Shown: positions 8,591 through 16,607 of the stretch, one piece after another
How the letters are laid out: every line of letters starts with the position of its first letter
How positions within the stretch are numbered: position 1 is the stretch's first letter
DNA from: Fibrobacter sp.
GTDB lineage: Bacteria > Fibrobacterota > Fibrobacteria > Fibrobacterales > Fibrobacteraceae
DNA: 33,736 nt
Reading direction: 5' to 3'
Assembly (NCBI GenBank): GCA_031271785.1
Contig: JAISUZ010000077.1
Location: forward strand, 1 to 33,736
Made by a program: the position numbers and the translations under genes
The notes under the pieces: model-generated
The model's database searches: none
Told to the model about the DNA's origin: nothing
What the model saw: the letters and a program-made list of their open reading frames with translations, nothing else

Positions 8591-9135
8591 TGTTACCGAT
8601 GATTTATTTTGTGTTGCTCGGGCTGATTGCCGCCGGGAGCGCCGTGTGCGTGTTCCTCTCCAAAAACCCTTTATACGGCGCGCTTTCCCTTGTGGTCACC
8701 ATGGTTTCTCTCGCAGGCATTTACGGACTGCTCGCAAGCCCCTTTGTGGGCGTGGTGCAGGTGATGGTTTACGCCGGCGCGATCATGATGCTTCTCACGT
8801 TTGTAATCATGATACTGAATGCGGCGAGAGATGTGGTTACGCCGCGGTTTGACCGGGTTTCGATTTTTGTACTGCCCGCGATTCTCGTGCTTGCCGGGCT
8901 CCTCGCCTTTGTGCTGATTTCGACTCCGCTTCAGTTTCATGCCGAGGCGGTGCGGGGTTCCGTGGCGCTTACTTCGGCCACACTTTTTGACATGAGCAAG
9001 GAAGGGCCGGGTTACTTTATCCTGTTTGAAGCGATCGGGCTTTTGCTCCTTTCGGCGATGGCGACGGCTGTGCTTCTCGCGAAAAAACGTTTAGGAACAC
9101 CGGAAAGGGAAACCGTTTCGAAGGAGGTTCACTAA
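8590..9135 (+). CDS. nuoJ: NADH-quinone oxidoreductase subunit J (NuoJ)
   Basis: NuoJ is the ND6-type membrane subunit of the proton-pumping arm. It has 181 residues with about five hydrophobic helices. The characteristic kinked third helix is seen at VQVMVYAGAIMMLLTFVIM, close to residues 58-76. The start ATG at 8590 overlaps the nuoI stop by one base (TAATG). A longer frame beginning at 8485 lies inside nuoI and encodes a non-membrane stretch, so I rejected it. The tail carries a KKRLGTPERETVSKEV hydrophilic end. It is followed by nuoK with another 1-nt overlap and an AAGGAGG site at 9121-9127. Confidence 0.96.
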   Translation: MLPMIYFVLLGLIAAGSAVCVFLSKNPLYGALSLVVTMVSLAGIYGLLASPFVGVVQVMVYAGAIMMLLTFVIMILNAARDVVTPRFDRVSIFVLPAILVLAGLLAFVLISTPLQFHAEAVRGSVALTSATLFDMSKEGPGYFILFEAIGLLLLSAMATAVLLAKKRLGTPERETVSKEVH

Positions 9136-9449
9136 TGGAATTACAAGCCGTTTACATTCAGTTTTTGGCGTTATTCATTTTTGCCGTCGGGATTGCGGTG
9201 GTGCTCACGCGGCGCAATGTGTTTTTTGTGCTGATGGGAGTGGAACTTGCGCTGAATGCGGTGAATTTAAGCCTGATCGGTTTTTCCAAAACGCTCCCGG
9301 CGGCCATGAGCATTACAGGGCAAGTGGTGCCGCTCTTTACGATTGCCGTGGCGGCGGCGGAAGCCTGCGTGGGTTTTGCGATTTTGATTCTGATTTACAC
9401 GAATCAGGAAAGCGTGGATGTGGACAATTACTCAAACATGAAGGGATAA
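9135..9449 (+). CDS. nuoK: NADH-quinone oxidoreductase subunit K (NuoK)
   Basis: NuoK is the ND4L-type membrane subunit, three transmembrane helices in 104 residues. The two intramembrane glutamates thought to take part in proton translocation are visible: E37 in LMGVELALNAVNL and E76 in AVAAAEACVGFAIL. The length is standard. The start overlaps the nuoJ stop by one base. The AAGGAGG ribosome site lies 7 nt upstream. NuoL follows after 3 nt. Confidence 0.97.
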   Translation: MELQAVYIQFLALFIFAVGIAVVLTRRNVFFVLMGVELALNAVNLSLIGFSKTLPAAMSITGQVVPLFTIAVAAAEACVGFAILILIYTNQESVDVDNYSNMKG

Positions 9450-9452
9450 CAA

Positions 9453-11405
9453 GTGAATACGATACCTCTTTGGTTTATACCGCTTTTTCCTCTTTTCGGG
9501 GCGATTGTTTTAGGAGTGATTTCTCTCGTTTCCTCCTCTTCCGAAGAAGGAGCTCCGGAAGGGATTACGGGTACGCTCGCGGTGCTGTTTCCGTTCCTCA
9601 GTTTTATTTCGACGGCGGTATTTGCGTGGAATATGCCGGCGGAAGGTTTTCGGGAAACGCTCGGTTCCTGGATAGATACCGGATGGTTCAGCATTAATTT
9701 CGGGTTCCTTTTCGACGGACTTTCCCGAACCATGCTTTTGTTTGTCACCGGCATCGGTTCTTTGATTACGCTTTACTCCGTAGGTTACATGCACAGGGAC
9801 CGCGGCTTTGTCCGTTTCTTCTCTTACATTAATTTGTTCCTGTTCAGCATGATTGTGCTTGTACTTTCCGATTCTCTGCCGTTTACGTTCCTCGGTTGGG
9901 AAGGGGTGGGGCTTTGCTCTTACCTGTTGATCGGGTTTTGGAATGCCGATCAAAAAAATGTGGCGGCAGCCAATAAAGCTTTTATCGTGAACCGCGTGGG
10001 CGATCTCGGGTTTTTACTCGGCATGCTTGTACTGGTTTCTATCGGCGGTTCCGCGCTTCTCAGTTATCCGGAATTACTCAGCCTGTTTGCCGGCGCGGAT
10101 CTTTCCGCGATGGTAAGAGAAAACATTCAATGGTTCTCTTTGGCCGGTTTCCTGATTTTCTTCGGCTGTACCGGTAAGAGCGCGCAGATTCCGCTCCTCA
10201 CCTGGCTCCCGGATGCGATGGCTGGCCCTACGCCGGTTTCCGCTTTGATTCATGCCGCTACGATGGTGACTTCGGGCGTGTATTTGCTCGCTCGCCTTTC
10301 GGGGATGTTTGCCGTTCTTCCCGATGTGCTTTTCGTGATTGCACTTGTGGGGCTTGCAACGGCTTTCTGGGCGGCGGTGGCCGGACTTTTCCAAAACGAT
10401 ATTAAGAAACTCCTCGCTTACTCCACTATTTCACAGCTCGGTTTTATGTTTATGGCGGTTGGCGTGGCGGCGTTTGATGTGGCGATTTTCCACGTGTTTA
10501 CTCACGCGTTTTTCAAAGCGGCTCTCTTCCTTGGGGCGGGCGCTGTGATTCACTCGCTTTCCGGCGAACAGGATATGCGGCGTATGGGCGGGCTTCTTAA
10601 AAAACTGCCGCTCACCGCTCTCGTTTTAATTTTCGGCTGGCTTGCGATTATCGGGTTCCCGGGTTTTGCGGGTTTCTGGTCGAAAGATTTGATTCTTGAA
10701 AGGTTATATGCCTCCGCTCCGGTAACGGGCCCTGTTTTCTATGGCGTTGCCCTCTTAACGGCGATCATTACCGCCGTTTATATGACGCGCTTTGTGATCC
10801 TTACGCTGTTTGGAAAATACCGCGGCTCTGCCGAAACCGAAGCGCACATTCACGAATCTCCCGCGAGCATGATGATTCCGATGCTGATTTTGACGGTCGG
10901 CTCCGCTTTTGCCGGGTTCCTTTGGGCGGGCTTGATTCCGGGCGCCGATCTCTTTAAGAATTGGCTCGCTCCGGTGGTGGGTGCGGCGCAAGCGATGGCT
11001 CTCGAAGGCATGCACGGCCCCCATCTCTCTCCGTGGATCTTTGCGCTTCTCGGTACGCTCGCAGCATTCCTCGGGATTTTTGCGGCTTGGAAACTCTTTA
11101 TGCGTCCGGTTCCGCAAACCAAAGAAGATACCGTTCCCCGCGGCTTCGGCGGCGATTGGACGTTCTTCTTCGATAAGCTGCATTATTACTGCGTTCTCGT
11201 TCCGGTGCGTGTACTCGCCTGGATTTGCGATAAAGCCGTTAACCCGTTCGTAATGCTGATTCAATGGTTTATCGGCGGTATTGCCGAAATTTTAGGCGAA
11301 GGCGTTCGCTCCATTCAAGCGCGGAAAATTCGCGTTCAGGTAGGGCTCAGTTTTGCGGGAATTATTTTGGTTCTCGCTCTCGCCGTTTTTTGTGGAGGAA
11401 TTTAA
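9453..11405 (+). CDS. nuoL: NADH-quinone oxidoreductase subunit L (NuoL)
   Basis: NuoL is the distal antiporter-like (ND5 type) subunit with the long lateral helix. It has 650 residues and is predominantly hydrophobic. Family motifs are visible: FLGWEGVGLCSYLLIGFW (about 149-166), AFIVNRVGDLGFLLG (about 177-191), and PLLTWLPDAMAGPTPVSALIH (about 248-268) with the discontinuous proton-path helix. A hydrophilic stretch near 555-570 precedes the last helices. The start is GTG with AAGGG at 9441-9445, 7 nt upstream. No ATG is better placed. The stop abuts the nuoM ATG exactly. Confidence 0.97.
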   Translation: MNTIPLWFIPLFPLFGAIVLGVISLVSSSSEEGAPEGITGTLAVLFPFLSFISTAVFAWNMPAEGFRETLGSWIDTGWFSINFGFLFDGLSRTMLLFVTGIGSLITLYSVGYMHRDRGFVRFFSYINLFLFSMIVLVLSDSLPFTFLGWEGVGLCSYLLIGFWNADQKNVAAANKAFIVNRVGDLGFLLGMLVLVSIGGSALLSYPELLSLFAGADLSAMVRENIQWFSLAGFLIFFGCTGKSAQIPLLTWLPDAMAGPTPVSALIHAATMVTSGVYLLARLSGMFAVLPDVLFVIALVGLATAFWAAVAGLFQNDIKKLLAYSTISQLGFMFMAVGVAAFDVAIFHVFTHAFFKAALFLGAGAVIHSLSGEQDMRRMGGLLKKLPLTALVLIFGWLAIIGFPGFAGFWSKDLILERLYASAPVTGPVFYGVALLTAIITAVYMTRFVILTLFGKYRGSAETEAHIHESPASMMIPMLILTVGSAFAGFLWAGLIPGADLFKNWLAPVVGAAQAMALEGMHGPHLSPWIFALLGTLAAFLGIFAAWKLFMRPVPQTKEDTVPRGFGGDWTFFFDKLHYYCVLVPVRVLAWICDKAVNPFVMLIQWFIGGIAEILGEGVRSIQARKIRVQVGLSFAGIILVLALAVFCGGI

Positions 11406-12890
11406 ATGTTGCTTCATTTTTTGACTCTCGCTCCTTTTATTGCCGCGCTGCTGATGGTGGCGGCTTCCGGTAGAGATTCCAAATCGGCGTTTCGCCTCGC
11501 GGTGGTGTTCGGTTCTATTTTCGCGGCGGCGAGCATCGGGCTTTTGCTTCGCGGAGCTTCCATCACCGAGCCGATGGAATGGTTTTTTGTGCCGGGCGCA
11601 AATATTACCGTTTATTATGCGCTCGCCTCTCACGGTTTCAGTATGTGGCTCGTGTTTGTCTCTTGTCTGGTTTCGCTTGCGGCTCTCGTGGCCGGGCGGG
11701 ATTCTTTTGAGGGGAATTACCGGAATTTTGCCATCGGTGTTTTTGCGCTTCTCGGGGCGATGAACGGTATGTTCCTTGCGGCCGATGCGGTGCTCTTTTT
11801 CTTCTTCTTTGAAGCGATGGTTTTCCCGGCGGCAATGCTCATTGCTTCTTACGGCGGCGCGGAAAGGAAAAAAGCGGCCATTCGGTTTGCGATTTATACG
11901 CTCGTGGGTTCGGCTCCGCTCTTGATGGGGCTTTGGTACCTGATGACGCTTGCGGAAAGTTCCGCTCCGTTTGAATTGATTACGATCATGCTTTCGCTCC
12001 CGGAAAGTACGCGGAATCTTTTGCTTGTTTGCTTTGCGCTCGCGTTTCTCGTGAAATCTCCGATTTTCCCGTTCCACGGCTGGCAAGCGAAAACTTATGC
12101 GGAAGCGCCGGCTCCCGTTTCGGCGATTTTGACCGGCGCCATGTCCAAGGCCGGGATTTACGGATTTTTATTTTGGGGGCTCCCGCTTCTTTCTTCGGAT
12201 TCATTGACTTCGATTTTTATTTGGCTCGGGTTGATTACGGCGGTTTACGGTGCGCTCATGGCGCTTCGCGCGACCGATGCGAAAAATCTTCTCGCGTTTA
12301 GTTCCATGGGGCATTTGGGCCTTGCCATGGCCGGGCTCTTTGTGCTTTCGGAAACTTCGACGCCCGCAGTACTCGTGTTGCTTGTGGCTCACGCGTTATC
12401 GGCTAGTGCTCTCTTTATTTTGATCGGCGCGGCGGAACGCTTTGCCGGCTCCAGAGACCTCGGTAAAATGGGCGGCTTTGTGAAAAGTTCGCCGGTGTTC
12501 GGCTTCCTGTTCGGCTTTGCCGGTATTGTGGCGGTGGCTGTTCCGGGAACGGCGGGTTTTGTGGGCGAATTTCTCGTGCTGCTTTCCCTTTGGAATGCAG
12601 GGCCTTTGCCCGCGCTGATTGCCGGGATTTGTATTGTACTTTCGGCGGCGTATATGCTTCGCTTGATTGCGGCGGTTATTTTCGGGAAACCGGCGGCCGT
12701 TCGGGGTGAAACCAAAATTTCGGCGGCAGAAGTGATTGCAGTGCTTCCGATGCTTTTGCTTGCTATTTATTTCGGTGTGCGCCCGGCTCCGATAATTGAC
12801 GCGCTCGCTTACCGGGAATCTCCGGAAAGCGTTTTCGAAGAAACCGACAGTGCTGCCGACGAGGCGGAGGAAAACGAAAATGTCCAGTAA
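11406..12890 (+). CDS. nuoM: NADH-quinone oxidoreductase subunit M (NuoM)
   Basis: NuoM is an antiporter-like (ND4 type) proton-channel subunit of complex I. It has 494 residues with about 14 helices. The functionally important glutamate is E136 in FFFFEAMVFPAAML. The lysine-containing KSPIFPFHGWQAKTYAEAPAPVSAIL segment, here about residues 217-242, matches the family. The C-terminus carries a strongly acidic tail, EETDSAADEAEENEN, which is unusual for NuoM and probably lies in the cytoplasm. Its coding sequence overlaps the nuoN start region. A GGAGG site at 11394-11398 lies 7 nt before the ATG. The gene overlaps nuoN by 11 nt. Confidence 0.97.
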   Translation: MLLHFLTLAPFIAALLMVAASGRDSKSAFRLAVVFGSIFAAASIGLLLRGASITEPMEWFFVPGANITVYYALASHGFSMWLVFVSCLVSLAALVAGRDSFEGNYRNFAIGVFALLGAMNGMFLAADAVLFFFFFEAMVFPAAMLIASYGGAERKKAAIRFAIYTLVGSAPLLMGLWYLMTLAESSAPFELITIMLSLPESTRNLLLVCFALAFLVKSPIFPFHGWQAKTYAEAPAPVSAILTGAMSKAGIYGFLFWGLPLLSSDSLTSIFIWLGLITAVYGALMALRATDAKNLLAFSSMGHLGLAMAGLFVLSETSTPAVLVLLVAHALSASALFILIGAAERFAGSRDLGKMGGFVKSSPVFGFLFGFAGIVAVAVPGTAGFVGEFLVLLSLWNAGPLPALIAGICIVLSAAYMLRLIAAVIFGKPAAVRGETKISAAEVIAVLPMLLLAIYFGVRPAPIIDALAYRESPESVFEETDSAADEAEENENVQ

Positions 12891-14337
12891 TTTGATGAAT
12901 TTTCTACCGATTGTTTTGCTCGCTTTCGGGGCGCTCGTCTCTCTCGCCTGCGAACCGTTTTTGAAAAATGAAAATAAACACCGCGTGATTCCCTGGATTA
13001 GCGCTGCATTTATTTTGTTTTCCGCTCTTTCATTCTTTGCTGCTATGGACGGCCTTTCTTATAACGTGTTTGCGATGGATCCGTTCCGGCGGTATCTCGG
13101 CTGGACCATTCTTTTTTGCACATTCCTCGGGTTAGGCGCTGTACAGACAACGCTTTCGCGTGAAAAATTTGAAGGCGGCGAACCTTACGGTCTCTTGTTG
13201 CTCGCTGCTTGCGGCGCGCTGATCATGACTCAAGCTGTGGATTTCCTTTCGCTTTTTATCGGTATGGAACTGGCGGCGTTTCCGGTTTACGGACTTGTGG
13301 GGCTTCGCCGGAAAGACCGTAACGGGAATGAGGCCGCGTTTAAATATTTTGTGACGGGCGCGGTATTCAGCGCGGTATATTTGTATGGAATGTCTCTGAT
13401 TTACGGCGCGACCGGAAGTACGCACATGAGTTCTGCCGTTCTTGAAGGCCGCCGTTTTCTTTACCATGCCGGCTTGATCCTCGCGGTATTCGGGCTTTTG
13501 TTCAAAGCGGGCGCCGCTCCGGTACATTTCTGGGTCGCGGACGTTTATCGCGGCGCTTCGGTGGCGGTCACGGCGTTTATGGCGGCTGTCGTTAAAGTGG
13601 GCGCGCTTGCGGCTCTCGGTTCGGTAATGCTCGGGAGTCTCGTAACTCCTGCAGGCGTAGCTTCGGCTTGGAATCTCTCCGAACCGGTTTCCGTGACGCT
13701 TTCGTCTCCGCTTCTCGGGAAAATTCTCGTGGTGGTCGCGATTCTTTCGATTGTCGTCGGTGCGTTTTCGGGGCTCGCTCAAAAATCCGTCCGCCGGATT
13801 CTCGCGTTTTCTGCGGTGATGAATGCGGGCTTTATTGTACTTGGTTTATTGCTCCCGGCGTATTTGCAAAAAGGTTCGGTTTATTTATGGCCGATGGTTT
13901 ACTTCCTCATTACTTACGCGATCGCTTCTGCGGGCGCCCTTGCCGGTATCGCTGCGTTCTCGGGTAAGAACGATGAAAAAGAAACTCTCAAGGGCTTGCG
14001 CGGCGCCGGGAGAAAGAAAGCGCTCCCGGCTTTTGCCGTGGCGGTGTGTCTCGCCTCTCTTGCCGGGCTTCCGCCGGCGGCCGGGTTCCTCGCTAAGTTT
14101 AATTTGTTTGCCGGGCTTTTTTCCGCGCAAATGATTGCGGTCGCGATTACCGGTTTTACACTTTCCCTGGTGGCGGCGGTTTATTATTTGCGAATCGCTT
14201 ATGTGCTTTTTGCGCCGCCGAAAGAAGAGGCTCCCGCTTGTTGCGGTTGTTGCTGCAAGTCCAAGCGGAATTCCGTGATGCTTTCCATCGGTGTCGCGCT
14301 TGCCGCCCTTTCTCTCCTCGCCCTGATTCTGGTTTAA
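12880..14337 (+). CDS. nuoN: NADH-quinone oxidoreductase subunit N (NuoN)
   Basis: NuoN is the ND2-type antiporter-like subunit next to NuoM and the last gene of the operon. It has 485 residues. Key family segments are LFIGMELAAFPVYGLVGL, the NEAAFKYFVTGAVFSAVYLYG helix and FKAGAAPVHFWVADVYRGA, followed by the channel helix. I chose ATG 12880 because GCGGAGG at 12864-12870 lies 9 nt upstream. The longer open frame from 12796 lies in nuoM and encodes a basic, non-membrane stretch. In the last cytoplasm- or periplasm-facing loop the protein has six cysteines within about nine residues (ACCGCCCKSK), just before the final helix. I know of no equivalent in standard NuoN. Confidence 0.96.
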   Translation: MSSNLMNFLPIVLLAFGALVSLACEPFLKNENKHRVIPWISAAFILFSALSFFAAMDGLSYNVFAMDPFRRYLGWTILFCTFLGLGAVQTTLSREKFEGGEPYGLLLLAACGALIMTQAVDFLSLFIGMELAAFPVYGLVGLRRKDRNGNEAAFKYFVTGAVFSAVYLYGMSLIYGATGSTHMSSAVLEGRRFLYHAGLILAVFGLLFKAGAAPVHFWVADVYRGASVAVTAFMAAVVKVGALAALGSVMLGSLVTPAGVASAWNLSEPVSVTLSSPLLGKILVVVAILSIVVGAFSGLAQKSVRRILAFSAVMNAGFIVLGLLLPAYLQKGSVYLWPMVYFLITYAIASAGALAGIAAFSGKNDEKETLKGLRGAGRKKALPAFAVAVCLASLAGLPPAAGFLAKFNLFAGLFSAQMIAVAITGFTLSLVAAVYYLRIAYVLFAPPKEEAPACCGCCCKSKRNSVMLSIGVALAALSLLALILV

Positions 14338-14368
14338 GCCTGTGATGAGCAAAAACCGGTGATAAATA

Positions 14369-14388
14369 AAGCCGGTTTTCACCGGCTT
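14369..14388 (-). terminator. Hairpin terminator between nuoN and the convergent LtaS-like gene
   Basis: AAGCCGGT at 14369-14376 and ACCGGCTT at 14381-14388 form a perfect 8-bp stem with a 4-nt loop. Read on the minus strand the loop is GAAA, a stable GNRA tetraloop, and the stem is followed by TATTTAT. That fits an intrinsic terminator for the minus-strand LtaS-like gene, whose stop is about 37 nt before it. On the plus strand the hairpin follows the nuoN stop by about 30 nt but has no T-run, so its effect on nuo transcripts is less certain. Confidence 0.6.
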
Positions 14389-14424
14389 CATCAATATCGG
14401 AAAGTATGTACGGATTGCCGCGCT

Positions 14425-16464
14425 TTATTTTGCCGGCGGATTCTGTATTCCTCTTTCCAGCGAATAATCGGACAATTTAATTAAGGTATCTAGAATTCCT
14501 TTTAAGGACTCTACTTCTTCCGGGCGGCTCGATGCCATATTATTTTTTTGATGTGTGTCGCTTTCTGCAAAAAGCCATTGTGCGTCTCCGGGAATCAACG
14601 GATATTTTGTGATTAAACGGTATCCGTCAAATCCAATCGCTGCAAAACCGGAATAGGCTCCGAGTGATAACCCGCTGCCGTAACCTCTCAATAAATTATG
14701 CCCCATAAAAATGTTAGGTACAGCCATGCCTGCAAGTTCCAAAATGGTCGGAGCAATATCTATTTGGGCCGTTGTTGCCGTATCGCGTTTTGCTTCGATG
14801 CCTTTGCCGGAAATTAAAAACGGGATCCAGGTGGCGTTTGAAAAAGCGCCGCCGTTCATTGTGGAAACGCCGTTTTCGCCGAGCGGAAAAGCATGGTCGG
14901 CAAGTATAATGATATAGGTGTTTTGAAACCATTCTTCATGTTCAAGGGAACGAATAAAGCGGGCGAGCTGCCTGTCGGCATAATTCATGGTATAGTTTAT
15001 TCTTTCCGTAAGCGGTTTCCGTTTCTCCTCGTTCGACATTCCGGCTGCAAAGTTAAACGGGTAGTGGTTTGAGCGAGTCATAAGCGTTGCTAAAAAAGGC
15101 GATTTCCGGCGGACGAGCGTGTCGCCGATATAAGAGGATGCGTGAACGAAAAAAGTGGAATCATCTTCTCTGTTTCTGTTGTAATGCTGTGCATTATACC
15201 ACTTTGCCATCCAAACGCCCAAATTATCCCAGGCTGGATCGGCAGCGGAAAAATAGTGAGTGGCGTAACCGGAATCCGATAAGACGGAGGCGAAACTCGG
15301 CAGGCTGACGTGAGCCAGGTCTGTCGCCTGCGCTAATTTGGAATGGTGCGGAATACCGGTATGAGAAGAAAGTAAGCCGCCCGTGGTCGGGAGACCGCTG
15401 GCAAACATTCTCTCCCAAACGCGGGAATGGGCGGCAAGGGAATCAAAAAACGGTGTTGGCGTCGGTTGAAGCTGCGGGTTTAAGAATCCTGTGTTCAGTG
15501 CGCGCTGCGATTCCAAAAAGATGACTATGAAATTCGGTTTTTGGGCGCGCTGAGATAATAAGTGTTCGCTTTGGGTTAGTTTTTCGCTTGGAATACGGTA
15601 TAGCGGATTCTTTAATTCGAAATCCGTTTGCGGAAATTGCCACAGAGAATCACCTTCGATGCTAAGCCATAAATTTTGATAAGATTTTCCGTAGAGAGCG
15701 AGTTCCGTATCGGTTAATGTTTTGTTTTTTGCTCGCGGGGAAAATTCACTGTAAATTAACGATACGACCGGTTTTAATTTTGTCATTCTCGCATTGCCTG
15801 TCCAAATAAAATGGATAAAGAGGAAGGAAGCGATGTAAAAAATGAGCATGGCGATCACCGGTTTTTTCATGGTCACATTACTTTTTACACCGTGATGATC
15901 CGAAGGGGCGGCGATCCAAATATACAATGGGCGATAAACCGCATAAGTGAAAGGCAAAATAAAGGCAAATACAAAAAATTGCAAATACGGCACGGAATAA
16001 TCGTTGGCGCCGTAGTCCCAAAACATTTCAATGGAGGAGGTATCTTTATAAGTATTCGCAAGCCCAAATGAAAGGTGACTCCCTAAAAACCGCTGAACTT
16101 CGTTATCCAAAAAGGTGAGGAGAAGAATGGCGGAATGAAACAGGACGTATAAAATAATGAGTATAGCGTTGCTTGAGATTTTTCGATTGTGAACGGAATC
16201 ATCGTTTTTAGTTGTTCCGGGCGAAGTGAGGAATTTTACAATAATTGCAAGCAGTAAAAATATAAGGAGCGAATTACAAATCCATAAAAAATCCAAACAG
16301 ACAGCGTGAAAAATATACCAATCCGGTTTACTCACAAAAGGAAGCCCGTAGGGGTCGCTGCGGAACAAAAGCAGTATGCGTAAAACAATATGCGAAACCC
16401 AAAATGCCAGAGAGATAGGAATCAACTTCTGCAACAGAGTTAAACCGGCCTGTAAAATTTTCAT
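14425..16464 (-). CDS. LtaS-like membrane sulfatase-fold enzyme (probable phosphoglycerol transferase)
   Basis: This 679-residue protein has an N-terminal membrane part with about five hydrophobic helices (roughly 10-35, 57-79, 100-120, 160-182, 203-222). An extracytoplasmic alkaline-phosphatase/sulfatase-fold domain follows from about 308 to 640. Candidate catalytic residues are E318 (IVIFLES), the nucleophilic threonine T360 or T361 (GLPTTGGL), H467 (SNHYPF), and D523-H524 (ILADHAFPLGE). This is the layout of LtaS/OpgB-type enzymes, which move glycerol phosphate from phosphatidylglycerol to an acceptor glycan or polymer. The substrate here is unknown. A sulfatase or phosphoethanolamine transferase is the main alternative. 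The gene is convergent with nuoN and divergent from the flippase. I see no clear Shine-Dalgarno before its ATG. Confidence 0.82.
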   Translation of the reverse strand: MKILQAGLTLLQKLIPISLAFWVSHIVLRILLLFRSDPYGLPFVSKPDWYIFHAVCLDFLWICNSLLIFLLLAIIVKFLTSPGTTKNDDSVHNRKISSNAILIILYVLFHSAILLLTFLDNEVQRFLGSHLSFGLANTYKDTSSIEMFWDYGANDYSVPYLQFFVFAFILPFTYAVYRPLYIWIAAPSDHHGVKSNVTMKKPVIAMLIFYIASFLFIHFIWTGNARMTKLKPVVSLIYSEFSPRAKNKTLTDTELALYGKSYQNLWLSIEGDSLWQFPQTDFELKNPLYRIPSEKLTQSEHLLSQRAQKPNFIVIFLESQRALNTGFLNPQLQPTPTPFFDSLAAHSRVWERMFASGLPTTGGLLSSHTGIPHHSKLAQATDLAHVSLPSFASVLSDSGYATHYFSAADPAWDNLGVWMAKWYNAQHYNRNREDDSTFFVHASSYIGDTLVRRKSPFLATLMTRSNHYPFNFAAGMSNEEKRKPLTERINYTMNYADRQLARFIRSLEHEEWFQNTYIIILADHAFPLGENGVSTMNGGAFSNATWIPFLISGKGIEAKRDTATTAQIDIAPTILELAGMAVPNIFMGHNLLRGYGSGLSLGAYSGFAAIGFDGYRLITKYPLIPGDAQWLFAESDTHQKNNMASSRPEEVESLKGILDTLIKLSDYSLERGIQNPPAK

Positions 16465-16487
16465 TTGAGGAAATGTAAAAAATATTT

Positions 16488-16500
16488 GATTGTTACAATC
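16488..16500. promoter_or_regulatory. 13-bp palindrome in the divergent LtaS-like/flippase promoter region
   Basis: GATTGT-T-ACAATC is a perfect inverted repeat with a single central base. It is located 24 nt upstream of the LtaS-like start and about 108 nt upstream of the flippase start. Its size and location fit a small operator for a dimeric regulator of the divergent pair, but a chance palindrome in an A/T-rich spacer is quite possible. No bona fide promoter hexamers could be assigned with confidence around it. Confidence 0.25.
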
Positions 16501-16607
16501 GCCGGATGCGAGGGTTCCTGAAAAATGAGAGGGTTACCGCTGTTTATGAGAACAAACAATCGTGAGAGAGGTTCGTTTCTCTGCAAAAAATCTATTTTTG
16601 CGTTTCT

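Noticed and set aside
9428-14394. Long minus-strand frames opposite nuoL, nuoM and nuoN
   Set aside because: They encode Arg/Lys/His-rich sequence mirrored from membrane-protein codons and have no start signals. They are shadows of the real genes.
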